From: RPQJ01 sp044226195
Lineage (GTDB): Bacteria > Pseudomonadota > Gammaproteobacteria > Steroidobacterales > Steroidobacteraceae
Length of the DNA: 64,000 bases
Assembly (NCBI GenBank): GCA_044226195.1
Contig: JBGAHO010000019.1
Span: forward strand, 1-64,000
Direction of reading: 5' to 3'
Below are positions 40,364-48,313 of this stretch, piece after piece (positions within the stretch are counted from its first letter, which is position 1; each line of letters opens with the position of its first letter). The position numbers and the translations under genes are program-made. Below the pieces are notes generated by a model. The model saw only the letters and a list, made by a program, of their open reading frames with translations, had not been told where the DNA came from and did no database searches.

Positions 40364-40849
40364 TCAGGCGCGGCCGAGTTCCAGCCCGCGACCCTCGAGC
40401 TTGCGCTGCCCGGTCGCGGCGTAGGTCGGCGCAGCCGCATTGGTGCCGCCGCGCAGCTGCACCAGCAGCGATTCCACGCGCCGCAGCTTGGCGCTGACGA
40501 TGGCACCGTTGCGCTCGTTGCGGTCCTTGCAGCGGGCCGCGGCGGCGAGGCCTTCCTGCCAGCGCTGGCGCAGCGTGTCGCCCGGGTCGCAGGCGGCGAG
40601 CAGGGTCTCGAAGTGCTCGCGTTCCTCGCTGATGCCCTGCATGCGGCACATCACGCGGCGTTCGGAGTCGATGCGCATCAGGGCGCTGACGCAACGGTGC
40701 CGCTGGGCGCCGATGCGCTCGATTTCCGGCAGGTCGTCCGTCTTGAGGACCTCCGCCTCGTGCTCCAGCAGCGTTTCGAGCTGGGCGAGGAGGCGGGCCT
40801 CCTCGTCGAGCATGCCGCGGAGGTGTTCGCGCAGGAGTTCGTGATCCAT
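40364..40849 (-). CDS. flgN: flagellar export chaperone FlgN
   Basis: The 161-residue, largely helical cytosolic protein of the FlgN family is a chaperone for the hook-associated proteins FlgK and FlgL. Heptad-like runs (L-A-Q-L-E-T-L-L-E-H-E-A-E-V-L) fill the first 60 residues. The C-terminal tail is disordered with L-R-G-G and T-Y-A-A-T-G-Q, as in other FlgN proteins. Direct sequence motifs are weak; the assignment rests on length, helical character and position 15 bases after flgM in the order flgA-flgM-flgN. Confidence 0.85.
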   Translation of the reverse strand: MDHELLREHLRGMLDEEARLLAQLETLLEHEAEVLKTDDLPEIERIGAQRHRCVSALMRIDSERRVMCRMQGISEEREHFETLLAACDPGDTLRQRWQEGLAAAARCKDRNERNGAIVSAKLRRVESLLVQLRGGTNAAAPTYAATGQRKLEGRGLELGRA

Positions 40850-40864
40850 GGGGGTCGGTCCGCC

Positions 40865-41185
40865 TCACTCCTTCGGCAGGGCCGAGCCCAGGCTGCGCTC
40901 GAGCTGGACCAGCTTGGCGGCGATGCGGCGCGAGTCGACCACGTACTCGCCCGAGTCGATCTCGTCGCGGACGGCCTCGACGCGTTCCATGTCGACGTCC
41001 GGGACCTTCGCGATCGCCTTCTCGAGCGCCGCGAGCTGCATGGCGGAATCGGTCAGCTGGACGTGCGCGGACTCCGCGACGGCCTTGGCCGGGGCATCGG
41101 CGGACTTGCCGCGCGAGCGGTCGACGCCGCTCTTGCCCGCGACCTGGACCGGGCGGGGGTCATAGCCTGTGATCTTGCTGGTCAT
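40865..41185 (-). CDS. flgM: anti-sigma-28 factor FlgM
   Basis: The 106-residue protein has a basic, disordered N terminus. The C-terminal sigma-binding helices contain V-R-D-E-I-D-S-G-E-Y-V-V-D-S-R-R-I-A-A-K-L, the FlgM signature. It holds FliA inactive until hook completion lets the export apparatus secrete it. The ribosome-binding site AGGAG is six bases before the ATG. Its own sigma-28-type promoter lies upstream at 41217-41243, giving the expected feedback loop, in addition to read-through from flgA. Confidence 0.93.
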   Translation of the reverse strand: MTSKITGYDPRPVQVAGKSGVDRSRGKSADAPAKAVAESAHVQLTDSAMQLAALEKAIAKVPDVDMERVEAVRDEIDSGEYVVDSRRIAAKLVQLERSLGSALPKE

Positions 41186-41216
41186 GGTTTACTCCTGCAC
41201 GGTCCATTCGGGGGAC

Positions 41217-41243
41217 TTAACGGCCATCGCGGCGCCAACTTTA
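41217..41243 (-). promoter_or_regulatory. sigma-28 promoter of flgM
   Basis: On the minus strand TAAAG is followed after 14 bases by GCCGTTAA, one mismatch from the FliA consensus GCCGATAA. It ends 32 bp before the flgM start and lies in the flgA-flgM gap. Confidence 0.75.
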
Positions 41244-41253
41244 GACGGTTCCG

Positions 41254-41958
41254 TCATGGGTGGGTCGCCAGGGTGCCGTCGGCCTCCACCACCCCCTCCA
41301 CGATCCGGCCGGAGGACAGGCTGCGGGCCCGGACCCGGTCGCCGTGGCCGCCGGCATCGAGTGCGACGCCGCCGGCCCGGATCGAGATCCCGGCCGCTTC
41401 GGCCACCAGGGTCACCTGCTGGCCGCGCTCGACGAGGACGGGGGCCGCGAGCGCGTCCGCCGTCAGCGGCTGGCCGGCCCCGAGCGGGTGGCGCAGCCGC
41501 CGGCCCTCCGTATCGGCCATCCGCGTGACATATTGAGTGCCGATGCCCGGGAGGCGCCGGGTGGCAACCTCCAGATCGGTGGCCGCGGGCATCTCGCCGC
41601 GGTTGAGCGGCCGGCGGGCGACCAGCACCGCCAGGTCCGTGGCGACGTCGACGGGCACGACGAGGGACCAGCCTCCGGTGTCGGAACAGCGCACCGTTAC
41701 CGCGACCCGCGGCCGGATTCCGGCCCCCGGCGGCAGGGACGGCGTCAATTCTCCGGCGCAGGCGGGGAGGGCGAGACGGGGGTCGAGACGCACCGCGGCG
41801 GCGTGCACGACCCCGCCGGGCGGGCCGAGCCCGGTGACGTACCGTTCCGCAAGTGCCCGGATTTGCTCGGGATCCGCGCGGGAAAGGGTCGCCGCGCCGC
41901 CGGCCGGGTGGGCCAGGACGACGGCGAGAACCAGCCCCGTCGGAATTCTGGAGCGCAT
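41254..41958 (-). CDS. flgA: flagellar P-ring assembly chaperone FlgA
   Basis: The 234-residue periplasmic protein has a Sec signal (M-R-S-R-I-P-T-G-L-V-L-A-V-V-L-A, cleavage after A-G-G-A region). The C-terminal SAF domain is typical of FlgA (A-R-R-P-L-N-R-G-E, A-G-Q-P-L-T-A-D-A-L, V-L-V-E-R-G-Q-Q-V-T-L). It helps polymerise FlgI around the rod. The ATG at 41958 has GGAGG at eight bases; an in-frame ATG at 41976 has none. It is the first gene of flgAMN, diverging from flgB, with a sigma-54 site at 41997-42012. Confidence 0.92.
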   Translation of the reverse strand: MRSRIPTGLVLAVVLAHPAGGAATLSRADPEQIRALAERYVTGLGPPGGVVHAAAVRLDPRLALPACAGELTPSLPPGAGIRPRVAVTVRCSDTGGWSLVVPVDVATDLAVLVARRPLNRGEMPAATDLEVATRRLPGIGTQYVTRMADTEGRRLRHPLGAGQPLTADALAAPVLVERGQQVTLVAEAAGISIRAGGVALDAGGHGDRVRARSLSSGRIVEGVVEADGTLATHP

Positions 41959-41962
41959 GGAC

Positions 41963-41989
41963 TCAACCTCCGGCATCGACTGCCGATAA
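41963..41989 (+). promoter_or_regulatory. sigma-28-like promoter directed at flgB
   Basis: TCAAC, 14 bases, then a perfect GCCGATAA fits the FliA pattern with one mismatch in the -35 element. It faces flgB, 176 bp upstream, and overlaps the ribosome-binding region of the divergent flgA. It would add late expression to the sigma-54 promoter downstream. Confidence 0.5.
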
Positions 41990-41996
41990 CTCTCTT

Positions 41997-42012
41997 AGCA
42001 AGGGTCGTGCCA
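41997..42012 (-). promoter_or_regulatory. sigma-54 promoter of flgAMN
   Basis: The minus strand reads TGGCACGACCCTTGCT, matching TGGCAC-N5-TTGC(A/T). The -12 element is 39 bp upstream of the flgA start. Fifteen of its sixteen bases are identical to the flgB promoter on the other strand. Confidence 0.9.
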
Positions 42013-42115
42013 GCGGCAGTCCCATGCCGCGAGCGGCAACACGTTGCCGCCCGGAGCGCCCCCGGGAACATCCGCCCCCCCTGCATTCCCGGGGTTTCGC
42101 GCCGGAATTCCGCCG

Positions 42116-42131
42116 TGGCACGACCCTTGCA
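42116..42131 (+). promoter_or_regulatory. sigma-54 promoter of the flgB operon
   Basis: TGGCACGACCCTTGCA is a perfect match to the -24/-12 consensus. It ends 33 bp before the flgB GTG start. It is expected to be driven by a FleQ-type activator such as those encoded at 56.9 and 58.2 kb. Confidence 0.95.
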
Positions 42132-42164
42132 GCTACCTCCGCAACGATTCCTTGCGGAGGCTCC

Positions 42165-42569
42165 GTGCCCATCGATCTCAACAGCCACCTCGGCGTCCTG
42201 CCCCAGGCCCTGAGCCTGCAGGCGCGTCGCACCGAAGTGATCGCTGCAAACCTCGCCAACGCGGACACGCCGAACTACAAGGCGCGTGACCTCGACTTCC
42301 GTGCCGCGCTCGCCCAGGCGGGCGCGCCCGGCTCGCCGCTGCCGCTCGCCGGCACGAATGCGCGCCACCTCGGCTCCGTCGGCACGGACCCGGGCAACGA
42401 CGCGCCCCTGCTGTACCGCACGCCGCTCGCGCCGGCGCTCGACGGCAACACCGTCGACGCCAACCTCGAGCAGTCGTCCTTCGCCGAGAACGCGGTGCGC
42501 TACCAGGCGACGCTCACGTTCCTGAGCTCGAAGTTCCGCTCCCTCATCACCGCCATCACCGGACAGTAA
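42165..42569 (+). CDS. flgB: flagellar proximal rod protein FlgB
   Basis: The 134-residue rod protein begins with GTG preceded by GGAGG. It has the N-terminal rod/hook helix with A-A-N-L-A-N-A-D-T-P-N-Y-K-A-R-D, the signature shared by flagellar axial proteins, and a C-terminal helix (Y-Q-A-T-L-T-F-L-S-S-K). It is exported through the type III apparatus and assembles next to FliE and the MS ring. It is the first gene of a closely spaced run flgBCDEFGHIJ, with 14 bases to flgC. Confidence 0.95.
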   Translation: MPIDLNSHLGVLPQALSLQARRTEVIAANLANADTPNYKARDLDFRAALAQAGAPGSPLPLAGTNARHLGSVGTDPGNDAPLLYRTPLAPALDGNTVDANLEQSSFAENAVRYQATLTFLSSKFRSLITAITGQ

Positions 42570-42582
42570 GCGAGGACTCGCC

Positions 42583-42999
42583 ATGCCCTCCTTCAAGATC
42601 TTCGACATCGCCGGCTCGGGCATGAGCGCGCAGTCGGTGCGGCTCAACACCACCGCCAGCAACCTCGCCAACGCCGACAGCGTGAGCGGCGATCCGCGCA
42701 CCGTCTACAAGGCGCGCCACCCGGTCTTCACCGTCGCGCAGAACGCGCCGGGCGCGCCGCAGGGCGAGGGCTCGGCCGTGCAGGTCGCCGGCATCGTCGA
42801 GTCGAACAAGGAGCCCGTGAAGCGCTACGACCCGGGCAATCCGCTCGCCGACACGCAGGGCTACGTGTACTCGCCCGGCGTCAACGTGGTCGAGGAGATG
42901 GTGGACATGATCTCGGCCTCGCGCTCGTACCAGAACGACGTCGAGGTCGTGAAGACCGCTCGCGACCTGATGCTCGCGACGCTGCGGCTCGGCCAGTAA
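42583..42999 (+). CDS. flgC: flagellar proximal rod protein FlgC
   Basis: The 138-residue protein has the N-terminal signature L-N-T-T-A-S-N-L-A-N-A-D and the C-terminal consensus G-V-N-V-V-E-E-M-V-D-M-I-S-A-S-R-S-Y-Q-N-D, both hallmarks of FlgC. Length is standard (134-138). It lies between flgB and flgD, with SD GCGAGGA in the preceding gap. Confidence 0.96.
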   Translation: MPSFKIFDIAGSGMSAQSVRLNTTASNLANADSVSGDPRTVYKARHPVFTVAQNAPGAPQGEGSAVQVAGIVESNKEPVKRYDPGNPLADTQGYVYSPGVNVVEEMVDMISASRSYQNDVEVVKTARDLMLATLRLGQ

Positions 43000-43013
43000 C
43001 CCGGAGACACCCG

Positions 43014-43667
43014 ATGAGCACCGTCGATCCCGTCGCCTCCAGCACCGCGGCCGCCACCAGCAAGAAGGCCAACCAGCTCAACCAGCAGGACTTCATGCAG
43101 CTGATGGTCACGCAGTTCCGCAACCAGGACCCGTTCAAGCCGCTCGACAGCTCGCAGTTCCTCGGCCAGCTCGCGCAGTTCAGCACGGTGAGCGGCATCG
43201 CGGACATGCAGTCCTCGCTCGCCACGCTGGTCTCGAGCCTGCAGAGCGACCGCATGCTGTCGGGCTCGTCGCTGGTCGGGCACGAGGTGCTCGTGCCGGC
43301 CACGAAGGGCGTGATCGGCACGCAGGGCATGCTGCGCGGCGCCGTCGACGTGCCGGAAGGCACGCAGCAGGTCGTCGTGAACGTGCTCGACTCCTCCGGC
43401 CAGCTGGTGCGCCGCTTCACGGCGCCCGCCACGGCCGGGACCATGGATTTCGAATGGGACGGCACGCGCGAGGACGGCACTCGCGTGGCGGCCGGCCAGT
43501 ACAAGATCGAGGCCCACGGCGTGACCGGCTCGTCCACCGAGTCGCTCAACGTGCTGCTCGCCGACCGCGTCGAGAGCGTCACGCTCGATGCCAAGACGCA
43601 GTCGCTGGTCCTCAACACCTACAGCCAGGGCACGGTGTCGCTCGCCACGGTGCGGCGCATCTCCTGA
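43014..43667 (+). CDS. flgD: flagellar hook-capping protein FlgD
   Basis: The 217-residue protein has the conserved N-terminal capping region L-N-Q-Q-D-F-M-Q-L-M-V-T-Q-F-R-N-Q-D-P (about 21-40), then Q-L-A-Q-F-S-T-V-S-G-I. The C-terminal FLG/FN3-like and tudor-like domains carry F-E-W-D-G-T. It forms the temporary cap for hook growth and is then replaced by FlgK. It sits 14 bases after flgC. Confidence 0.95.
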   Translation: MSTVDPVASSTAAATSKKANQLNQQDFMQLMVTQFRNQDPFKPLDSSQFLGQLAQFSTVSGIADMQSSLATLVSSLQSDRMLSGSSLVGHEVLVPATKGVIGTQGMLRGAVDVPEGTQQVVVNVLDSSGQLVRRFTAPATAGTMDFEWDGTREDGTRVAAGQYKIEAHGVTGSSTESLNVLLADRVESVTLDAKTQSLVLNTYSQGTVSLATVRRIS

Positions 43668-43693
43668 ACCGACCACCCCCGGAGCACTGAACC

Positions 43694-44917
43694 ATGACCT
43701 CGAGTTCCCGCATCGCGCTGAGTGGCCTGAACGCCGCCTCCGCCGACCTCGCCGTCACGTCGAACAACATCGCCAACGCGGCGACCACGGGCTTCAAGAG
43801 CTCGCGCACGGAGTTCGCCGAGATCTTCGCGGCGTCGCCGCAGTCCGCCGCGGCCACCTCCAGCGGTGGCGGCGTGCGCGTGACCAACGTCGCGCAGCAG
43901 TTCACCCAGGGCAGCATCGAATTCACCGAGAGCAACCTCGACCTCGCGCTGAGCGGCGACGGCTTCTTCGTGGTGAAGGACGGCGGCAGCCTCTCCTACA
44001 CGCGGGCCGGGGCATTCGAGCTCGACCGCGAGGGCTACGTGGTCAACGCGCAGGGCAACCGCCTGCAGGTCTACCTGCCGATCGCGACCGGCGGCTTCAA
44101 TACCGGTGCGCTGTCGGACCTGCAGCTGACCACCACCGAGAGCGCACCTTCGGCCACGACGTCGATCCAGCTCGCCGCGAACCTGCCGGCCACCGCGTCG
44201 CTGCCGGGCACGCCGGTGTTCGACCCGACCGACCCGACGAGCTACAACAACGCGACGTCGCTCACGGTCTACGACTCGCTCGGCGCCGCGCACACGGGCA
44301 CGCTGTATTTCGTCAAGGACAACGTCGCCAACCAGTGGAGCACGCGCCTGTACGTCGACGGCACCGCCGTCGGCGGCGCGCAGACGGTGACGTACACGCC
44401 GACGGGCGCGCTCGCGACGCCCGCCACCGGCGACCTCGCGTTCCCGGCCTACACGCCGGCCACGGGGGCCGCGCCGATCACGCTCACGGTCAACGTCTCG
44501 AAGACGACGCAGTACGGCTCCGCGTTCAGCGTCAACTCGCTCACGCAGGACGGCTACACGACGGGCCGCCTCGTCGGCATGGAGATCGACCAGAGCGGCG
44601 TCGCCACGGCGCGCTTCACCAACGGACGCTCCGTCCCGCTCGGCAAGGTGGCCCTCGCGACCTTCCCGAACGTGCAGGGGCTGCAGTCGACCGGCGACAC
44701 CAAGTGGGCCGAGAGCTTCGACTCCGGCCAGGCGCGCCTCGGCGAGGCCGGCAACTCCGGCTTCGGCGTCGTGCGCTCGGGCGCGCTCGAGGCGTCGAAC
44801 GTCGACATCACCGAGCAGCTGGTCAACATGATCACCGCGCAACGCAACTTCCAGGCGAACGCGCAGATGATCACGACCAACGACCAGCTCACCCAGTCGA
44901 TCATCAACATCCGCTGA
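43694..44917 (+). CDS. flgE: flagellar hook protein FlgE
   Basis: The 407-residue hook subunit has the N-terminal signature S-G-L-N-A-A-S-A-D-L-A-V-T-S-N-N-I-A-N-A and G-F-K. The Flg_bb_C-terminal end is L-E-A-S-N-V-D-I-T-E-Q-L-V-N-M-I-T-A-Q-R, with N-F-Q-A-N-A-Q-M-I-T-T-N-D after it. The middle region (about 100-320) forms the exposed D1/D2 domains and is Thr/Ala-rich. Length equals that of enteric FlgE (about 400). It is preceded by a GGAG site. Confidence 0.95.
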   Translation: MTSSSRIALSGLNAASADLAVTSNNIANAATTGFKSSRTEFAEIFAASPQSAAATSSGGGVRVTNVAQQFTQGSIEFTESNLDLALSGDGFFVVKDGGSLSYTRAGAFELDREGYVVNAQGNRLQVYLPIATGGFNTGALSDLQLTTTESAPSATTSIQLAANLPATASLPGTPVFDPTDPTSYNNATSLTVYDSLGAAHTGTLYFVKDNVANQWSTRLYVDGTAVGGAQTVTYTPTGALATPATGDLAFPAYTPATGAAPITLTVNVSKTTQYGSAFSVNSLTQDGYTTGRLVGMEIDQSGVATARFTNGRSVPLGKVALATFPNVQGLQSTGDTKWAESFDSGQARLGEAGNSGFGVVRSGALEASNVDITEQLVNMITAQRNFQANAQMITTNDQLTQSIINIR

Positions 44918-44929
44918 GGCGGCTGAGCC

Positions 44930-45670
44930 ATGGACCGATTCCTCTACGTGGCGATGACGGGTGCGAGCGAGACCCTGCGCATGCAGGCCGCGAACAACCA
45001 CAACCTCGCCAATGCGTCGACGACGGGCTTCCGCGAGGACCTCGCCGCGTTCCAGACGCGCAGCGTGGTCGGTCCCGGCTACGGTTCGCGCGCGTACGCG
45101 ACGGCCGGCGAATCCGGCTGGGACGAATCGCTCGGCGCCGTGCAGAACACCGGTCGCGACCTCGACGTGGCGGTCGCCGGCCATGGCTGGATCGCGGTGC
45201 AGGGCCCGGACGGCCGCGAGGCCTACACGCGCGCCGGCGACCTGCGCCTCGATGCCGACGGCCAGCTGGTCAACGGCGCCGGTCACCCGGTGGTCGGCGA
45301 CGGCGGCCCGCTGGTCGTGCCGCCGCACGCGAGCCTCAAGATCGGCACGGACGGCACGGTCTCGATCGTGCCGCTCGGCCAGGGGCCCGAGACGCTCGCC
45401 ACCGTCGGGCGCATCAAGCTGGTCAATCCGTCGGCCGCCGCGCTCGTGAAGAGCGACGACGGCCTGTTCCGCATGCGCGACGGCACGGACGCACCGGCCG
45501 ACGCCGCCGTGCAGGTCGCCGCGGGCGCACTCGAGTCGAGCAACGTCAACGTCGCCGACGCGATGGTGCAGATGATCGAGCTGTCGCGCCGCTTCGACCT
45601 CGAGGTCAAGGCCATGCGCACGGCCGAGGAAGACGCGTCGGCGGCCTCGCAGCTGCTGCGCACCGCCTGA
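44930..45670 (+). CDS. flgF: flagellar proximal rod protein FlgF
   Basis: The 246-residue protein starts M-D-R-F-L-Y-V-A-M-T-G-A, typical of FlgF, with N-N-H-N-L-A-N-A-S-T-T-G-F as axial signature. The C-terminal motif is L-E-S-S-N-V-N-V-A-D-A-M-V-Q-M-I-E-L-S-R-R-F. Length matches the family (about 250). It is 12 bases after flgE and 23 before flgG. Confidence 0.95.
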   Translation: MDRFLYVAMTGASETLRMQAANNHNLANASTTGFREDLAAFQTRSVVGPGYGSRAYATAGESGWDESLGAVQNTGRDLDVAVAGHGWIAVQGPDGREAYTRAGDLRLDADGQLVNGAGHPVVGDGGPLVVPPHASLKIGTDGTVSIVPLGQGPETLATVGRIKLVNPSAAALVKSDDGLFRMRDGTDAPADAAVQVAAGALESSNVNVADAMVQMIELSRRFDLEVKAMRTAEEDASAASQLLRTA

Positions 45671-45693
45671 CGCACAACCGAAGGACACACGCC

Positions 45694-46479
45694 ATGAATC
45701 CCGCACTGTGGGCCGCCAAGACCGGACTCGACGCGCAGCAGACGCGCATGACGGTCGTGTCGAACAACCTCGCCAACGTCAACACCAGCGGCTACAAGAA
45801 GGGCCGCGCGGTGTTCGAGGACCTGCTGTACCAGAACGTCACGCAGGCCGGCGCCTCGACCTCGCAGGACACCGTCGCCCCGAGCGGCCTCTCGCTCGGC
45901 ACCGGCGTGCGCGTGGTCGCGACCGAGAAGCTCTACACGCAGGGCAACCTGATCCAGACCGGCAACGCCTTCGACATGGCCATCCAGGGCCGCGGCTTCT
46001 TCCAGGTGCAGCTGCCCGACGGCACGCTCGCCTACACGCGCGACGGTTCGTTCCAGGTGAGCTCGGAAGGCGAACTGGTCACCTCGAGCGGCTATCGCGT
46101 GCAGCCGGGCATCACCATCCCGGCCGGGGCGCAGAGCGTCAGCGTCGGCAACGACGGCACCGTGACCGTCACGCTGGCCGGCCAGACTGCGCCCGTGCAG
46201 GTCGGCAACCTGCAGCTCACCGACTTCATCAATCCCGCCGGCCTGCAGCCGCGCGGCGAGAACCTGCTGCTCGAGACCGCCGCGAGCGGCACCGCGCAGG
46301 CCGGCACGCCGGGCCTCGACGGCCTCGGCACGATCGCCTCGGGCTCGCTCGAGAGCTCGAACGTCAACGTGGTCGAGGAACTCGTGAACATGATCGAGAC
46401 GCAGCGCGCCTACGAGATGAACTCGAAGGCCATCCAGACCACCGACCAGATGCTCGAGTTCGTGACCAACCAGCTGTGA
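45694..46479 (+). CDS. flgG: flagellar distal rod protein FlgG
   Basis: The 261-residue distal rod subunit begins M-N-P-A-L-W-A-A-K-T-G-L-D-A-Q-Q-T, the usual FlgG start, with S-N-N-L-A-N-V-N-T-S-G-Y-K. The C terminus carries L-E-S-S-N-V-N-V-V-E-E-L-V-N-M-I-E-T-Q-R. The length is identical to the common 260-262 residue class. A much longer open frame upstream is a shadow in flgE/flgF. It has an AAGGA site ten bases before the ATG. Confidence 0.96.
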   Translation: MNPALWAAKTGLDAQQTRMTVVSNNLANVNTSGYKKGRAVFEDLLYQNVTQAGASTSQDTVAPSGLSLGTGVRVVATEKLYTQGNLIQTGNAFDMAIQGRGFFQVQLPDGTLAYTRDGSFQVSSEGELVTSSGYRVQPGITIPAGAQSVSVGNDGTVTVTLAGQTAPVQVGNLQLTDFINPAGLQPRGENLLLETAASGTAQAGTPGLDGLGTIASGSLESSNVNVVEELVNMIETQRAYEMNSKAIQTTDQMLEFVTNQL

Positions 46480-46505
46480 GCCGGAGCGCGCCCCGGAGAC
46501 GCACC

Positions 46506-47186
46506 ATGACATCGCTTGCCGCCCGCCTGCACCGCTTCGTCCCGCTCGCCGCCACGCTGCTGCTGGCCGCGTGCCAGACGCCGGTCGACACCATTCCGTG
46601 GAACCAGCCGTACCCGGTCGCGGACCTGCCGCAGACCCAGGGCAACGGCGCGATCTACCAGCCCGGTCGCGACGGCACGCTGTTCGAGAACCCGACCGCG
46701 CGCCGCGTGGGCGACCTGCTGACCATCCGCCTCGAGGAGCGCACCACCGCCTCGAAGAGCGCCAAGACCTCGACCAAGAAATCGACCAGCGTCGCGGTGC
46801 CGTCGCCGAAGATCCTCGGCCAGCCCGTGACCATCAACGGCCTGCCGGTCGACACCGAGATCAGCGGCGACCACGCGTTCGACGGCAAGGGCGACAGCTC
46901 GCAGAGCAACCAGCTGTACGGCTCGATCACGGTCACCGTGATCGGCAAGGTCGGCAACGGCAACCTGCTGGTGCGCGGCCAGAAGTGGCTCGCGCTGAGC
47001 CAGGGCCAGGAGTTCGTGCGCGTCGAGGGCATCGTGCGGCCGATGGACGTCGAGCCGGACAACTCCGTCGCCTCGTGGAAGGTGGCCGAGGCGAAGATCG
47101 CCTACGGCGGTCGCGGCGCGGTGCAGGACTCGAACGCCATGGGCTGGCTCGCCCGCGTCTTCAACTCGCCGGCGATGCCGTTCTAG
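46506..47186 (+). CDS. flgH: flagellar L-ring lipoprotein FlgH
   Basis: The 226-residue outer-membrane lipoprotein has a signal ending in the lipobox L-L-A-A-C near residue 22. FlgH hallmarks follow: L-F-E-N-P-T-A-R-R-V-G-D-L-L-T-I-R-L, K-S-A-K-T-S-T-K-K-S, and G-D-S-S-Q-S-N. It forms the L ring bushing around the distal rod. It is 26 bases after flgG and 10 before flgI. Confidence 0.95.
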   Translation: MTSLAARLHRFVPLAATLLLAACQTPVDTIPWNQPYPVADLPQTQGNGAIYQPGRDGTLFENPTARRVGDLLTIRLEERTTASKSAKTSTKKSTSVAVPSPKILGQPVTINGLPVDTEISGDHAFDGKGDSSQSNQLYGSITVTVIGKVGNGNLLVRGQKWLALSQGQEFVRVEGIVRPMDVEPDNSVASWKVAEAKIAYGGRGAVQDSNAMGWLARVFNSPAMPF

Positions 47187-47196
47187 GGAGACGCGC

Positions 47197-48312
47197 ATGC
47201 GCAGACTGAACCTCGGGTTCCTCATTCTCGCCGCGATCGCGATGCTGTGGGGCGCGTCGACCGCCCACGCCGAGCGCGTCAAGGACCTCGCGTCGGTGCA
47301 GGGCGTGCGCCCGAACCAGCTGGTCGGCTACGGCCTCGTGGTCGGCCTCGACGGCACCGGCGACCAGACCAGCCAGGCGCCGTTCACCGTGCAGAGCATC
47401 AAGAACATGCTCATGCGCTTCGGCGTCACGATTCCCGCGAACGTCAATCCGCAGCTCAAGAACGTCGCCGCGGTGACGGTGCAGGCCGACCTGCCGCCGT
47501 TCGCCAAGCCGGGCCAGACCATCGACGTGACGGTCGCCTCGATCGGCAACGCCAAGAGCCTGCGCGGCGGCGCGCTGGTCATGACGCCGCTGCACGGTGC
47601 CGACGGCGAGGTCTACGCGATGGCGCAGGGCAACCTCGTCGTCAGCGGCTTCGGCATCGAGGGCAAGGACGGTTCGCGCATCTCCGTGAACGTGCCGAGC
47701 GCCGGCCGCGTGCCGAACGGCGCCACGGTCGAGCGCGAGGTGCCGAACGACTTCGCGGTGCAGCCGAAGGTCACGCTCAACCTGAACACGCCCGACTTCA
47801 CGGCCGCCACGCGGCTCGCCTCGGGCATCAACAAGCTGCTCGGCGAGGGCACGGCCGAAGCGATCGACGCGATCTCGGTGCAGGTGCAGGCGCCGGTCGA
47901 CGTCACCCAGCGCATCGCCTTCGTCGCCGCGCTGCAGGAACTCGAGATCGACCCGGGCGAGGGCCCGGCCCGCGTGATCGTCAACTCGCGCACCGGCACG
48001 GTCGTGATCGGCTCGCACGTGCGCGTGCTGCCGGCCGCGGTCGCGCACGGCTCGCTGTCGGTCACCATCACCGAGCGCCTCGACACCAGCCAGCCGGAGG
48101 CGTTCAGCCAGGGCCAGACGGTCGTCACGCCGCGCAGCGACGTGCAGGCCACGCTGGAGCCGGCGCGCATGTTCGTGTTCAACGCCGGCGTCAGCCTCGA
48201 CGAGATCGTGCGCGCCGTGAACCAGGTCGGCGCCGCGCCGGGCGACATCGTCGCCATCCTCGAGGCGCTCAAGGAGGCCGGCGCGCTGCGCGCCCAGCTG
48301 ATCGTGATCTGA
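47197..48312 (+). CDS. flgI: flagellar P-ring protein FlgI
   Basis: The 371-residue periplasmic protein has a clear Sec signal (hydrophobic L-G-F-L-I-L-A-A-I-A-M-L, cleavage after A-H-A). The mature start E-R-V-K-D-L-A-S-V-Q-G-V-R-P-N-Q-L-V-G-Y-G-L is the FlgI signature. The C terminus G-A-A-P-G-D-I-V-A-I-L-E-A-L-K-E-A-G is also diagnostic. It assembles in the peptidoglycan layer with help from FlgA. It is coupled by one base to flgJ. Confidence 0.96.
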   Translation: MRRLNLGFLILAAIAMLWGASTAHAERVKDLASVQGVRPNQLVGYGLVVGLDGTGDQTSQAPFTVQSIKNMLMRFGVTIPANVNPQLKNVAAVTVQADLPPFAKPGQTIDVTVASIGNAKSLRGGALVMTPLHGADGEVYAMAQGNLVVSGFGIEGKDGSRISVNVPSAGRVPNGATVEREVPNDFAVQPKVTLNLNTPDFTAATRLASGINKLLGEGTAEAIDAISVQVQAPVDVTQRIAFVAALQELEIDPGEGPARVIVNSRTGTVVIGSHVRVLPAAVAHGSLSVTITERLDTSQPEAFSQGQTVVTPRSDVQATLEPARMFVFNAGVSLDEIVRAVNQVGAAPGDIVAILEALKEAGALRAQLIVI

Positions 48313-48313
48313 C

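Noticed and set aside
43588..46479. 963-codon ORF ending with flgG
   Set aside because: Only the last 261 codons are FlgG; the rest is an out-of-frame reading of flgE and flgF.
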